From contig CM030365.1 of the NCBI GenBank assembly GCA_017893485.1, positions 45,874,458 through 45,938,457 of the forward strand: DNA of 64,000 bases, written 5' to 3'. Below, in pieces: positions 12,300-22,990 of this stretch (positions are counted from its first letter, which is position 1; each line of letters begins with the position of its first letter). Source of the DNA: Hemerocallis citrina. Its lineage: Eukaryota > Streptophyta > Magnoliopsida > Asparagales > Asphodelaceae. The position numbers and the translations under genes were made by a program. The notes below the pieces were generated by a model. It was not told the DNA's origin, made no database searches, and was given only the letters and a program-made list of their open reading frames with translations.

Positions 12300-13304
12300 C
12301 TAAACACCAGCTCTCGTACCAGAGATGACCTGATCTGCCTCCTCAGCATCAGCTTCTGTCAAGGCAAATACTCGCCCTGATTGGTACGGCCTCTTCCCAG
12401 CCTGCTGCGTTGGTGCGCCGCTATTACTGCGCTGAAGTTTGGGACAATGAGATCGGTAGTGTCCCGCTTCCCCACAGTTAAAGCAAGTCACCGCAGGAGG
12501 TCTCACCACATTGTTTCCAGGTCCTCCAGCTACACTAACAGCGTTCGCCCCTGTTGGTTTGAACCTCTGTGCAGATGGTTGCCCCCTGAAACTCCCCGAA
12601 TGTGCAGGCCTCTTACCAGACTGCCAGTTGTTCCTCCTGTTCTGAACAACTTGGAACTGCTCCATATCCGCCTCCGTCGCTGCCGCCCTCTTGACCAGCT
12701 TATCGAATCTCCTGATACCAAGGGGTATCATACGAGATCTCAAGCTAGGCCTCAGACCATGCTCGAACTTGCGAGCTTTCTTGGCCTCATCCATCACCAG
12801 TTCTGGAGCATACCTGGAGAGCTGAGTGAACTTGGTCTCATATGCCCTCACCGACATGCTGCCTTGCTGAAGCGACAGGAACTCCATCGCCTTCTTCTCC
12901 TGGACGTCGGAGGGGAAGTAATGACTGTGGAATTCTTCTAGAAATTCCTCCCAGCCAAGCAACAGACCTCCCATGGTCCTCTTCATGGATTGCCACCAAA
13001 CCGCCGCGTCCTTCTCCAGCTGCAAAGTCGCCAACTTGACCTTGCTACCCTCCGGTGTCTCCAACACCTCGAAGATAGTCTCCACTTGCCGTATCCAGTT
13101 GTCAGCCGCATCTGGGTCTGACTTTCCCTCGAATACAGGTGGTTTCATTCTCTTGAACGATTCCACCAGCTTTATCGCCTCGGGCACTGGATTTACCGGC
13201 CCTCGACCTTGATTCTGAGCCACTACATTCAGCGTCTGGTAGACCCTAGCAAGCTCAGTCTCCAGATCCAAACCTTCCCCATTCCTTGCTCCTCTTCTCG
13301 ACAT
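12300..13304 (-). CDS. gag: Tekay-1 Gag
   Basis: Capsid/nucleocapsid protein that packages the element RNA. I take the ATG at 13304 (MSRRGARNGEG) because Tekay-3 aligns from the matching Met at 62649; an in-frame ATG at 13346 is also possible. The middle holds the retrotransposon gag domain (PPVFEGKSDPDAADNWI, WEEFLEEFHSHYFP, QLSRYAPELV). Near the C-terminus is a CCHC zinc knuckle, CFNCGEAGHYRSHC. It ends at a TAG (12302-12300) in the same frame as pol, and that stop is conserved in Tekay-3. About 145 bp separate it from the upstream leader ORF. Confidence 0.92.
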   Translation of the reverse strand: MSRRGARNGEGLDLETELARVYQTLNVVAQNQGRGPVNPVPEAIKLVESFKRMKPPVFEGKSDPDAADNWIRQVETIFEVLETPEGSKVKLATLQLEKDAAVWWQSMKRTMGGLLLGWEEFLEEFHSHYFPSDVQEKKAMEFLSLQQGSMSVRAYETKFTQLSRYAPELVMDEAKKARKFEHGLRPSLRSRMIPLGIRRFDKLVKRAAATEADMEQFQVVQNRRNNWQSGKRPAHSGSFRGQPSAQRFKPTGANAVSVAGGPGNNVVRPPAVTCFNCGEAGHYRSHCPKLQRSNSGAPTQQAGKRPYQSGRVFALTEADAEEADQVISGTRAGV

Positions 13305-13449
13305 ATTCTGATGCAAAAGATCCGTCAAATTCGAAGTATAAAACAAGAATTTAAACCAACTTCCATTTCATTGAATTCCAAAAGTTTATACATTCGAATT
13401 TAAAAACATTTTTGACATCAGAACGGAAAGAAACAGAAGCTACAACACT

Positions 13450-13875
13450 CTAACTCCTACGGGTCCTCTTCGCTGCTCGAAGTTCTTCCCGCAGTTCATC
13501 AACCTCATCCTTCAGCACATCAGTTAGGTTCTTTTTCTTCTCAAGTTCCCAAATCCGATGGCTAAGAACAGAATAGTCGGCCTTCCGCTTCTCCAGCTGA
13601 GCCTCCAATAATCCAACTCTCTCCTTCAGAGTTTCCACTTGCCTCTGAAGAGAAGTCACAAGACCACTTGGAACTGGTACTTCTTCTTCGTCGGAAGAAG
13701 AATCATCAGATGAATCCGGAGGTGGGGTGATCTCTCGGGATTCAGGGTACTCCTCATCATCAGAATCAGCTTGTCCAGGGTAGTACTCGTCCTCGGAATC
13801 TGCCTGTTCAGGATGGTACTCTTCCTCAATGATATGCCAGTCGTCGCCTCCAGCAGGGTCGAAGTGATCAGCCAT
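13450..13875 (-). CDS. Leader ORF upstream of Tekay-1 gag (unknown function)
   Basis: A 141-residue frame from the ATG at 13875 (MADHFDPAG), between the PBS and gag on the coding strand. The N-terminal half is very acidic, with two EYxPxQADSxDE-type repeats and a PPPDSSDDSSSDEEE segment. The C-terminal half, from about residue 75, is a heptad-like coiled coil rich in K/E/R/L and ends in a basic KRTRRS. Tekay-3 carries the same ORF at 62796-63218 with almost the same length and one nonsense codon. I do not recognise a domain. Acidic-plus-coiled-coil architecture suggests a protein-protein interaction role, but that is inference. An upstream in-frame ATG at 13929 would add 18 residues. Confidence 0.7.
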   Translation of the reverse strand: MADHFDPAGGDDWHIIEEEYHPEQADSEDEYYPGQADSDDEEYPESREITPPPDSSDDSSSDEEEVPVPSGLVTSLQRQVETLKERVGLLEAQLEKRKADYSVLSHRIWELEKKKNLTDVLKDEVDELREELRAAKRTRRS

Positions 13876-14027
13876 CTTAGAAATAGAGGGGAGAAGCATA
13901 AATCTTAGAGCAACACAAATGTAAGTCACTTACATTTAAATCTCTAGACTCAAACACACACTCTAATGTCCACATCTAGGGTGTCGTTCCCTATAAATTT
14001 GTACAAGTGTGAAAGTGTAGAAAGCGT

Positions 14028-14040
14028 GGCTCTGATACCA
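14028..14040 (-). promoter_or_regulatory. Primer-binding site of Tekay-1 (initiator Met tRNA)
   Basis: The reverse strand reads TGGTATCAGAGCC three bases after the 5' LTR end, complementary to the 3' end of plant initiator Met tRNA. It primes minus-strand DNA synthesis. Confidence 0.9.
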
Positions 14041-15626
14041 CTCTGTAACGCCCCGAATCCCAAATACACTGAATTCGAGATGTTCTACAGGATCTTTTCA
14101 CTTCCTTTAGTACAATTTGACAGGGAAATAAAACTTTTCATCATACATCAGAGTTTACATCATAATTACATCTTTCTTTTGCACAGCGGAAGTAAAATAC
14201 AACAATTTGATACAAATACAACAGCATAATGTAATCTTTAAGCATCCATCCTCTTTAATCTTTAACATGATATTTACCTGCATATAAGACTGTGGGTACG
14301 TCAGTTTATTCAACCGACGAACATTATACACGGCCGTCCTCGCTTTGCCGGAAATAGTATAACTTAACATTTCATATTTAGCAAACACAAACTTGTCACA
14401 TTTCAAACTAAAGGGACTACCCTATTGATGTCGTGTTGTGATTGTGCACTTAGTCCTTAATGCAGTTTATTATGTTACATGACACTAATGCGCACTTGCT
14501 CGGATTCTATGCATCCCATACTACATAGGTCCGAGGGCAAGCCCTTATTCGTTCTTCATCTTGATAGGGTTCAATCCCCCGTTATGTCTTAAACTACTAC
14601 TGTAACTACGGTAGTGTCTTAGATGTCCTATGATCTATGAGCCCATGTCCAGGCAGCCTGGAGGGGAATCCCACGCACTGTCACGACGCATCGAGCAGGC
14701 AACCTATGGACAATTCAGCCTCCGCCATGGAACAATGGCACCACCCATAGCCACTCGAACATCCCACGAGCGTCGCCAACGGGACGATAATTCCGGAGTA
14801 GCGCCCACGCCATGTCTTGACCCATCAAGCAGGCAGCCTGTGGATCGCTCTCACACCGCTATCCGATGGCCCCCATACTCATGTTTTTCTTCTACTTTCA
14901 TCACATCTCCACTATGTACTAGTCCTTAGTTTTATTTAAAAATCATGAACAAAATAATCTCTAGAGTTAGCCTCTCCATCAACCGGACTTATTCATTTGT
15001 TTCAACATGACCAACCTTGGTCTAATTTCAATTCAATTCATTTTTCTCAATGCCGGGGAGACTTAGCTACTCTATTTCAAATTTCATTTCACAATCTTTA
15101 ACTCCTGACAATTTCCATGTCGAGTTTTCATACTCATTCTTTTTCAATTCATGATTACACTTTATTCACAAGTCCACAACGAATACTTTTAATTCACGAG
15201 TTCATAATGAAAACAATTCATATTTATAGCCAACAATTTCTTTTCCTCTTTCATAAATCATGATTTTAATTTCATAACCATACATGAATTATACAACTTC
15301 ATAATATCACATTTCAACCTTCATACTTCATATCTTGCACAATACTCATAATGAAAATAAATAAAATCATGTCACACCACAAGCACTTTTGCCAATCACT
15401 TTATAATAGCCTATCTTTATAAGTTATAAATCCACAAGTGTATATCTCATAACCAAAGCTCCATTTATGCCTTTTATTCACAAACCATATTGTATTTCAT
15501 TCTAAAAATACCCAAATCACTCTTATAAAATTCCTTGTAATTTTATGAGAATTACCATATTTATTTCATAATTTTTGGACTTCAAAAACACCCAAAAAAA
15601 TATTTTTTCCCTATATGCCGAAGGCA

Positions 15627-15833
15627 AGAATCGAACCAGGCGCCGCACCAAGACAGCACAGAGCCCCGACCACTAGGCCGGTCGCTGAACACGTCCATAG
15701 AGTGACTAGGGTCTATATGAACCCTTAGTTCGCTGTTACTGTTTTTAGGGTAATTTAACAAAAGAAGTGTTCGGCCTGGGATTCGAACTGGGCAACACAG
15801 AGAAGCCAACCGGGTCCAAGACCACCTGAGCCA
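15627..15833 (-). other. Two tRNA-like modules in Tekay-1 5' LTR
   Basis: The same two A-box/B-box pairs as at 7071-7277, at the same offset, with 44 nt between box starts. They are unchanged between the two LTR copies. Confidence 0.6.
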
Positions 15834-16801
15834 CTGGCTCGGGTTGTCACTAACCTAAATAAAAGTCCATTTGTATTATTTTCGTACTGTTTTAAAAATA
15901 ACTCGATATTCAAATAGCCATAGCTTCTTATTACTTTAGTAAAATTTTATAAAAACTTCCAGATTAAATCCTCAGTCATAAAAGTTCATACCGGTAAAAT
16001 AATATAATTTTTTTTTGGTGCTAATGAAATGTATTTTTCACACACAAAAATCCAAAATTAATTCATTACACTACAAAAATTTGTATTTTCGACATTGCCA
16101 TATAATTAATCTACTAGTCTTTTTATTCACTAATTTCATGGTGATAATTTACTGAAATTAGTTCTTAACTCAACCAATATACATGTGAGTTCAATAGTCC
16201 ATATCCATATCAACATATATGTCTATTCATCTCAATTTCACAATTAACAAGCATGCATTATGTCTCTAATCACAATAGCAACATCCTCAATTAAATTTTG
16301 TTACCATCATAACTTCATATTAATGAACATGGAGCAATCTACATACAACTTAATTTTAACACTAGAGCCATATAAGTTAATCATCACATTTCAAACCATT
16401 CACATACTAACTACTCAATTCAAGTGGGCTCTTATTAATATTTTTCATGCATCTTTAAATGGTAGAAACTTAGCATGGACCTACTTTAGAAATATAAAAT
16501 GTTTTACCCACCTCAATTGGAGAGAAAACACAAACAAAGCAACTACGTCTTGTAGACGAAAGCACCACCTCCTAGCCAAAAGAGTGCACAACTCCAAGCT
16601 TCCAATCCAATGCCGAATGCTCCTTCAAATCCACACCGAAAGCTTCCCTAGTCCACACCGAATGCTTCCCTTCCTTGATGCCGGCCACTCCAAGCAACAC
16701 AACCCACACAATTCTCTTATCTTTTATAACTCTCACTATTAAAATACTATAACTTAGAAATTATACTTTGCATATGAAAAATTAGCCATGAGAAGGGGGG
16801 G

Positions 16802-16809
16802 TATTTATA
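16802..16809 (-). promoter_or_regulatory. TATA box, Tekay-1 5' LTR
   Basis: TATAAATA before a C-run on the minus strand. This copy would drive transcription of the Tekay-1 genome leftward. Confidence 0.75.
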
Positions 16810-17370
16810 CTAGGAAATGAGTGAAATGGAGGGCCAAGATCATTTGGTTAGTTGTAGGATGAAGGGACTAGATCAAAGTAGAAGTTACAAGAACTACCCA
16901 CTTCCTTGAAACTACCACCATGTTCTCCACACCCAAAATCAAAACTCCCTCCAAAAGAATGATACCCGGCCATCCAAAGTGAGTGTGCATTGCACGTGTA
17001 CGTGTAGTGCACGTGCATGCAACTAGGCCAAATTTGTACATTCTTAAATTTGTACAAAAATAATTTAGTTAAAAAAAATCTTCTACATGACAAGTTTAAT
17101 TAAAAGAGATTAATTCATGGGCTTTCTTTTTGGGCCAAAATATTTTATAAAAATAAATAAAATAAAATGCTTTTGGGCTTTTTAAGAAAAGGGCTTTTTA
17201 TTAAACTAAAATAAGGCTTTTAAAGAAGGCTTTTTGTACTAAAATAATTTGAGAAAATTATATTTAAATATACACATCATGATAAAAAATAATCCAAACA
17301 AAATATTGCACATGCACAACACGTGCAAAATAAATAATTTCTCATTAATTGAAAAAATGAGGGTATTACA

Positions 17371-17640
17371 GATCTGGCGCGAATTGTGAGCAGGTAGTTT
17401 TTGCCAATTCGCAGCTCGGTACCTCGGTAGTTCGGATTGTAATTCTGAGCTACGTGGCATGATTTGGACGGTTGATCAAGATCTGGCACGAATTGTGATG
17501 TGGTAGTTTTCACCAATTCGCAGCTCGGTATTTCTGTAGCTCGGATTATAATTCCGAGCTCCGTGGCACAATTTGGACCCCTTGATGAAGATCTGGCACG
17601 AATTGTGAGGCAGTAGTTTTTTGCCTTTACGAATTCTATC
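17371..17640. repeat. Tandem array in Tat LTR X (right part)
   Basis: Two to three further units of the array interrupted by Tekay-1. One keeps TACGTGGC near 17449; another reads TCCGTGGC near 17558. The first five bases are the right-hand TSD of Tekay-1. Confidence 0.85.
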
Positions 17641-17721
17641 GTTTAGCCTTCTGATGGGCTTCATTGGGGGTCGTGGGGGACCAAAGCACTTGGAAGCCCA
17701 AGCGACTCTCTCCTTTTTCAC

Positions 17722-17727
17722 TATAAG
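17722..17727 (+). promoter_or_regulatory. Putative TATA box for the antisense gene of X
   Basis: TATAAG lies 11-16 bases inside the LTR edge, in the context CACTATAAGTC, and points toward the antisense gene. It is kept in Y (29298-29303). A start about 30 bp downstream would give a leader of about 150 bases before the coding frame. No experimental support is visible. Confidence 0.45.
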
Positions 17728-17737
17728 TCTTCCCACA

Positions 17738-17760
17738 CCCCCCCTCCTCACTATTCTCTC
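17738..17760 (-). promoter_or_regulatory. Polypurine tract of Tat element X
   Basis: The reverse strand reads GTGAGGAGGGGGGG directly before the TGTGGGA start of the LTR. Its place fixes this LTR as the 3' LTR of a minus-oriented element. Confidence 0.65.
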
Positions 17761-17909
17761 ATTCTACACTTTTCACTCTGAGAATTAGGTTTTTCTCTTG
17801 GATGGCTCTACTAGCGGTCGTGGCCAAGCGCTCAATTCTCCGGTGAACTATTTCGACCGTAGCTATCACATCAAGGTAAATATATATTTTATTTTATATA
17901 TTTTTCAAG

Positions 17910-19574
17910 ATTTCTAGAGTGTCGTCAGGGAGTGAGACCTCCACCTCGGACCAAGGGAGTGATCGGCCATTGGCAGTTTCATCTGCAATGGACAAGGGGA
18001 AGGAGGTCACTGAGTCGGTGATCTTGGAGACAATAGTGGAGAATGTGAAGAGAGCGGGTGAGCTAGGTAGGTTTCCATGCTGTCCAGCCTCGGGAAAGTT
18101 AGGGATTATTCAACCAACCTTCTGTCCAAGGCAGTATACGGGAGGTCGACTTCATATGAGGAAAATAAGCCCAGGGAGCACTTTGAAGTCGATCACATCC
18201 CTCGGTTCTTAGGGACCTGCTGCATATTTATTAGGAGGAGCTTCTTGATTCCGTCGGAGTTCAGCCTCCTCCTCCCTAGTCCAGGGTTTCGAGCATGTTC
18301 GGCTTCGTCCGATACATGCATCTTTCCATACAACACGCTTAATGCCGGTCTCCGCTTTCCCCTGCCGCCTTTTGTGACCGAGGTACTGCAGTGATACAGA
18401 TTGAGTTCAATCCAATTTATGCCGAACATGTGGCGGCATGTCATCGGCTTTATTCTCCAATGCCAGGCAGTGGAGATCGAACCTTAGCTCGTTGTGTTCC
18501 GAGCATGTATCGGATCAACTGTATGAGCAAGATAGAGTACCGATATTACTTATCGTCGTGGCAGGGTGTCAAACTGATCGAGAATCCGGACTCCATCAAA
18601 AATTGGAAGGAGAAGTACTTTTTGATTCGAGGTACCAAACCGTGGGACTTCCTGACGATGTGGAGGGAAGATGTTCTGAGGTGGGCAAAGGCCAAACCAG
18701 TGTTGACTCCGGAGGAGGATGAGGTCGTGTCAAGCTCCTCAGTCGTCCGACCTTGAGTTGGAAGGATATGACCGAGGAGGCTCTCTTCGGTGGGGGGGCT
18801 CAGTTTGTTCGACCCCAGTATGCTTCAAATTATTTTTTTATTGTATTTATTTCTGATATAGTTTTCTTCTGTAGCTAACTCTTTTTGGCTTTTGTTTCCC
18901 CAGAGGCCCCAGACATGGACTTCCGAGCAAAGCTGCTTGACCGAGGCATAGGCGATAGGAAAGGCGTTGGTAGCAAGAAAAGGAAGAGGACAACGGCGGG
19001 ACCCTCGACTGGCCGAGCTGCTAAGGGACCCTCGGTGGTAGCCATGATGGTGAACTTGGCATCCCCATCTCCGTCTGCTCCCTCTGCCACTCTTCCCCCG
19101 TCTGCCCCATCCGACCCCTCTGCCGAGGCCCTCTCTGTTGAGGCAACACTAGCACTCGAGGTGCCCCCTCTTACCACTGAGGTCGAGACGATTCTCACCG
19201 AGGAGCATAAGGGGATCTTCGTCCCCGACTGGCTGGTGATGAAACATGACGGCTTCCTTGGTGATTCCGTCATTAGCATGCAAGCACTCCGCCACTTGCC
19301 AACCCCGAAAGACCGAGCGTCATTGATGGTAGGGATGGTGGGAGATGATGCCCTCGAGATTGCCAGGGCGACGATGTCGGTGAGTGACTTTGTTGGGTCC
19401 TCAAAATCTTCAAGTGTTTTGTGTCAAACCTTAGCATCTTTTCTTTTGTCTTCAGATTACGTGCCACTTCAGTCACCTCTTAGAGCAGTTCGCCGAGCAA
19501 GAGAAGGAGCTCAAGGCGACGTGCGATAAGGATCGGTCCGAGAGGGCCAAGGCTGTTGTTGCTACTAATTTTAG
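17910..19574 (+). pseudogene. Antisense gene of Tat element X (putative gypsy-type transposon domain family), broken
   Basis: Plus-strand gene running against the host element, next to the 3' LTR. It aligns with the Y copy at 29490. The start ATG of Y is ATT here (17910). The first exon encodes the domain I recall as PF04195 (putative gypsy type transposon), with motifs such as RFPLPPFVTEVLQ and GVKLIENPDSIKNWKEKYF, but has frameshifts and a TGG-to-TGA change near 18392. Introns are suggested at about 18818-18903 and 19380-19455. The exon between them (EAPDMDFRAKLL onward, with basic KKRKR and a Pro/Ser/Ala-rich part) is open. The last exon (ITCHFSHLLEQFAEQEKELK) is cut after about 40 codons by the Y LTR at 19575. 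It is not functional. Confidence 0.7.
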
Positions 19575-19812
19575 TGTGGGAGCAAACAGATGAATTTGTG
19601 GGTTCGTAGGGAATCGAATAGGTCAAACCTGAACACTTCCACAGCTATTTGACTGGCTTCTTGATGCTACAATTGACCTGCACAAAGTTCGAAACACCGG
19701 GGTTGATCCTGGCGACGAACCCTCCAACACTCTTGTTAGTAATCAGAAAAGATTATGAAAGAACTTTAGGTTGGCAAAGAGTGATCACCTTGTAACGGTA
19801 GGAGGAGGGGGA

Positions 19813-19821
19813 TATTTATAG
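19813..19821 (-). promoter_or_regulatory. TATA box of Tat LTR Y
   Basis: CTATAAATA then TCCCCC on the minus strand, at the same distance from the LTR 3' end as in X. Confidence 0.65.
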
Positions 19822-20514
19822 TCGCCGTGGGGATATGTTTCGAGATAAGAACAAATCTCTACTCCCTGGTGTGGATGGGTAGATGTGGTTGGAACCACCT
19901 CCTAGGGATAATAACGAATCAGGATTTCTCTATATCCTTTTGAACTGGCTCGTAACGGGTTGGGAACCGTATCCAATTGAACAGATCTGTTTATGGGTTA
20001 TTGGACCCTGGAGAAGAGACCCGGTTCCCATCTCGGACCCGTTTGTAGGTGAAATTACCATTTTGCCCCTGTAAGCTTTCAGATCTGTTGTAACCCCTGT
20101 TTTTTATTTTATGAATTTTGGAGTGTATTTTTCATTTTTGTGTATTTTTATCTCTCTTGTATTTTTTCGGAACCGTATATTGGATTTGTTTTCAATATAT
20201 ATTCATTTTATTTTATTTTGAGCTCCTTGTTTTGTTTGATCGTCTCTTTTGTTCGTTTTTCATCATTTTGATTCTTTTCTTCATTTTTTGGCCTCGTTGT
20301 CTTCATTTTTTTTTCCATGGTGTTGTGATGGTATTTTGGTGGTGATTTTTCCAAACCTATGATTTTTTTTTTGACTCCTAATTAGATTTTTCAAGAGCCA
20401 TAGATTTCACTCTAAATTGTATCCCCATTTGTTATTTACCCAATATCCATTACCCATTTGTATACCTATTACTACATACTAATACCCACAATCCATTAAC
20501 CCACTTTTACCTCC

Positions 20515-20524
20515 TATATAAATA
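20515..20524 (+). promoter_or_regulatory. TATA box of solo LTR A
   Basis: TATATAAATA followed by CCCC, about 430 bp into the LTR. Equivalents are TATAAAT at 31231 in B and TATTTAAA at 23820 in A2. Confidence 0.55.
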
Positions 20525-22560
20525 CCCCAAACCCCTAACAAACTCTAACCCTAAACCTAATCTCTCCCTCCCTCTCCTCCTAATCCCGACCTCCCTTAAT
20601 CTGTGTGCTCCCGGCTGCACATCCCAAAACCGACACCACACCTCCCCAATCCAGGCCACCACATCTCCTCCATAGCTGACCACCACTATCCTACACCTTC
20701 AGCCATACATCAACTATACCAAAACCCTACAACCCTTCCTTGTTGCTTGCCGAACACCAAGAACACCACCACCACCATCAAAGTTGCATGTTTGACCCCC
20801 ATATTCTCTTTTCATGGTGTTTCTCAAAGTGGGTATTGGCCACTTTGATCGTTGCTTCAAGGAGATCATTCGTGGGAGTTTTTGTTCGTTGTTGCTTGGA
20901 TTCACGCTTGGTGAGGATTTTGTTCGTTGTTGCTTGGATTCGCGCTTAGTGAGGATTTTGTTCGTGGGTTTTGCTTCTAGGACTATTTGCATCGTGTTCA
21001 TCTCCATAATATGGCAAGTAACTTGTACTACAATTCATTTGGTTTGATACAAGTCAAAAAGTTCACCTATAGTGTAGTTGGGTCTAGAGACAACCAAAGA
21101 TTGTGTTTTCCTTGATGGGTATTATCTCTATTGTGATAATTTGGCCATAGATGACTTATGATACCAATATTGATAGGAGATAACCTAGGTTTTGCCCGAT
21201 TCTTGATTTTTAGTCATGTAGGTGAATAATAGTGTGAATTTGTGTTTGGATGAATACCCATGTGATATAATAGGTGTGGACTTGTTAATAACCCTAAATC
21301 ATGATGTTTAGATGTTTGGTAGGTTAAATTTCAAGTTTGGATGTGTTTGGATCAAAATTCTTGAAGTTATGATGTTCTTGATTAGAAGTGTGAAATCTGT
21401 ATTGTCTGAATATTCTGTTTTGTTGGCTATTTTCGTCTATGCTACAGTCAGAATCTTGATTCCAAAATAATAGATGAATTTTACATAATTTTGTCTATTT
21501 TCAAACCCCACTGGTTTTGCTTGATTTGGATTTTGTATGACTAAGTTATGAATGTTTTAGTATAGAGGTGTCGATCTTTTCCAGATTCTGTTTTGGGGTA
21601 ATTTTGATAACAAACTATTTTCAAGAACTATTATATATATATATTATTTTGATCCAAAACTTTGGTCAGTATTTTTTTTTATCTAGTTAGGGATTACCCA
21701 GAATTTTGGTGAATTTTATTGATATGTTTTATGTGATGTTCTATGCTCGTTTCTAAAATCTATACGTGTTGTATTTTGCTCGCTGTTCTGTAAAGAACTC
21801 TATTTTCACTATGATTCCTTATACTGTATGAAAATTATTTGTAAAATATGAAAGTTAGTAAATTCTATCTATTTTCATATCCCTTTGGCAGAATTGGATT
21901 TTGATTCACTGATTGCGAGATATCTTAGTTTTCGTACAGCAGTGTTGAGATTTCCAGATTTGCTAAACTATATTTTCTTGATGCTTTTGTATTTTTGATG
22001 ACTATTCTACTCTTACTGGAATATTATGAAACTTTATATTTTGATTCTAAACATACAGGGGAATACCTCAGATTTTTCCTGGATTTAATTGAGAGGTTTT
22101 GATGTTGTTTTTCTGATTAAGAATTCGTTTTTCTGATTTCAGATTTCTGATTGAACATGTTTTCTGTTTTCAGACTTTTTTTGAGTTATGATGTTGTGAA
22201 GTACTATATGACTTAATTATAATCGTTGGATTCGTGTGGATGTCATCCTTCGACGGATCTAGGTTTGCATTTCTGTAGCGACAAGAATCACTATTTTTGT
22301 ACTGATCTGTCATGCTGTCCTGATTATGAACATACACTGTTTTGCTCATTTATGTGAATGTATATCATCCATGCATGATTATTTGTTTCCCTGAACCTAA
22401 TACTGATTGTACCATGTTAGTTTGACACTAGTTAGTACACATTCATGTCTGTTTGATAACTATAATAAAAGTAACCAAGCCGGGGTTTAAGGGAAGGATC
22501 TAGTAGTGGGAAAGCAAAGAAATGTGTACTTAGAAGGGGGCCCGTGTTTCCCATCTGATT

Positions 22561-22730
22561 ATCTGTATGAGATCATATTACATGATCGTCTGTTATCTGT
22601 GTGAGATCATGGTACATTATTGTCTGTTATCTGTATGAGATCATATTACATGATCGTATGTTATCTGTATGAGTTCATATTACATGATCATCTGTTATCT
22701 GTTTGAGATCATGTTACATGGTCGTCTGAT
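22561..22730. repeat. Five 34-bp tandem repeats in solo LTR A
   Basis: The unit starts with ATCTGT at 22561, 22595, 22629, 22663 and 22697, a constant 34-bp period, with a partial sixth at 22731. Good units contain the inverted repeat GATCAT / ATGATC around five bases. The array lies between the conserved blocks GGGGGCCCGTGTTTCCCA and CGGCCCTATAT..ATCCC. Confidence 0.9.
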
Positions 22731-22879
22731 ATCTGTCTAAACCCTAAGTACACGGCCCTATATAATCCCCTACGAAATCTACAAATGCAACTGTTTTGAA
22801 TGTAGCAACCATGTGATAAAAAGATGGCACATGAAGTGCTACCTAGTTAGTAATTAATACAAGACTTATAAAAATCTGA

Positions 22880-22990
22880 ATCTGTATCTATATCTGAAAT
22901 CTGAATCTGAATCTACATCTGTTACATGTATCTGACTATCTGTTATCTGATTATCTGATTATCTGATTATCTGTTATCTGTTTGACACTA
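22880..22990. repeat. ATCTG-rich simple repeat in solo LTR A
   Basis: Irregular ATCTG/ATCTGA units follow the conserved GTGCTACCTAGTTAG block. B has a similar TCTGAA-type tract at 33478-33580, and A2 has an ACTTGA-type tract at about 26000-26210 in the same relative place. Confidence 0.7.

Larger units (their letters stand above)
5488..17370 (-). mobile_element. Tekay-1: complete Ty3/gypsy chromovirus
   Basis: An 11,883-bp element flanked by the TSD GATCT (5483-5487 and 17371-17375), inserted in a repeat unit that originally read GATCTGGCGCG. It has two 3327-bp LTRs, an initiator-Met PBS, a PPT, a leader ORF, gag, and pol in the order protease-RT-RNase H-integrase-chromodomain, all on the minus strand. 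By eye the LTRs differ at about 16 of 3327 positions (0.5%), which implies a recent insertion. The domain order, chromodomain and long LTRs fit the Tekay/Del clade. No disabling lesion was seen apart from the gag-pol stop, which is shared with Tekay-3 and may be functional. Confidence 0.95.
14044..17370 (-). repeat. Tekay-1 5' LTR
   Basis: A 3327-bp copy nearly identical to 5488-8814. It holds the promoter that would drive the element: TATA at 16802-16809 and G-boxes further upstream, of which one at about 17310 has become CACATG. The tRNA-like modules lie at 15627-15681 and 15779-15833. There is no gene inside. Confidence 0.95.
3222..17737 (-). mobile_element. Tat-lineage element X: 3' LTR, split by Tekay-1
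   Basis: On the minus strand the LTR begins TGTGGGAAGAC (17737) and ends GCTCCCACA (3222), giving the inverted ends TGTGGGA..TCCCACA. Removing Tekay-1 and its duplicated GATCT leaves about 2.63 kb. A polypurine tract abuts the inner end. The outer half carries a minus-strand TATA box, and the centre is an array of 100-110-bp repeats. It aligns with the LTR of element Y at 19575-29309. The Tat assignment comes from the pol C-terminus found in Y and from the antisense gene next to the LTR. The other LTR of X is not in the window, so the TSD cannot be checked. Confidence 0.75.

Noticed and set aside
17876..17909. Short intron in the leader of the antisense gene (also 29458-29488)
   Set aside because: GT..AG ends are present, but 31-34 nt is far below the length plants splice.
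22561..22730. CRISPR-like repeat array
   Set aside because: The units are contiguous 34-bp tandem repeats with no unique spacers, in a plant LTR.
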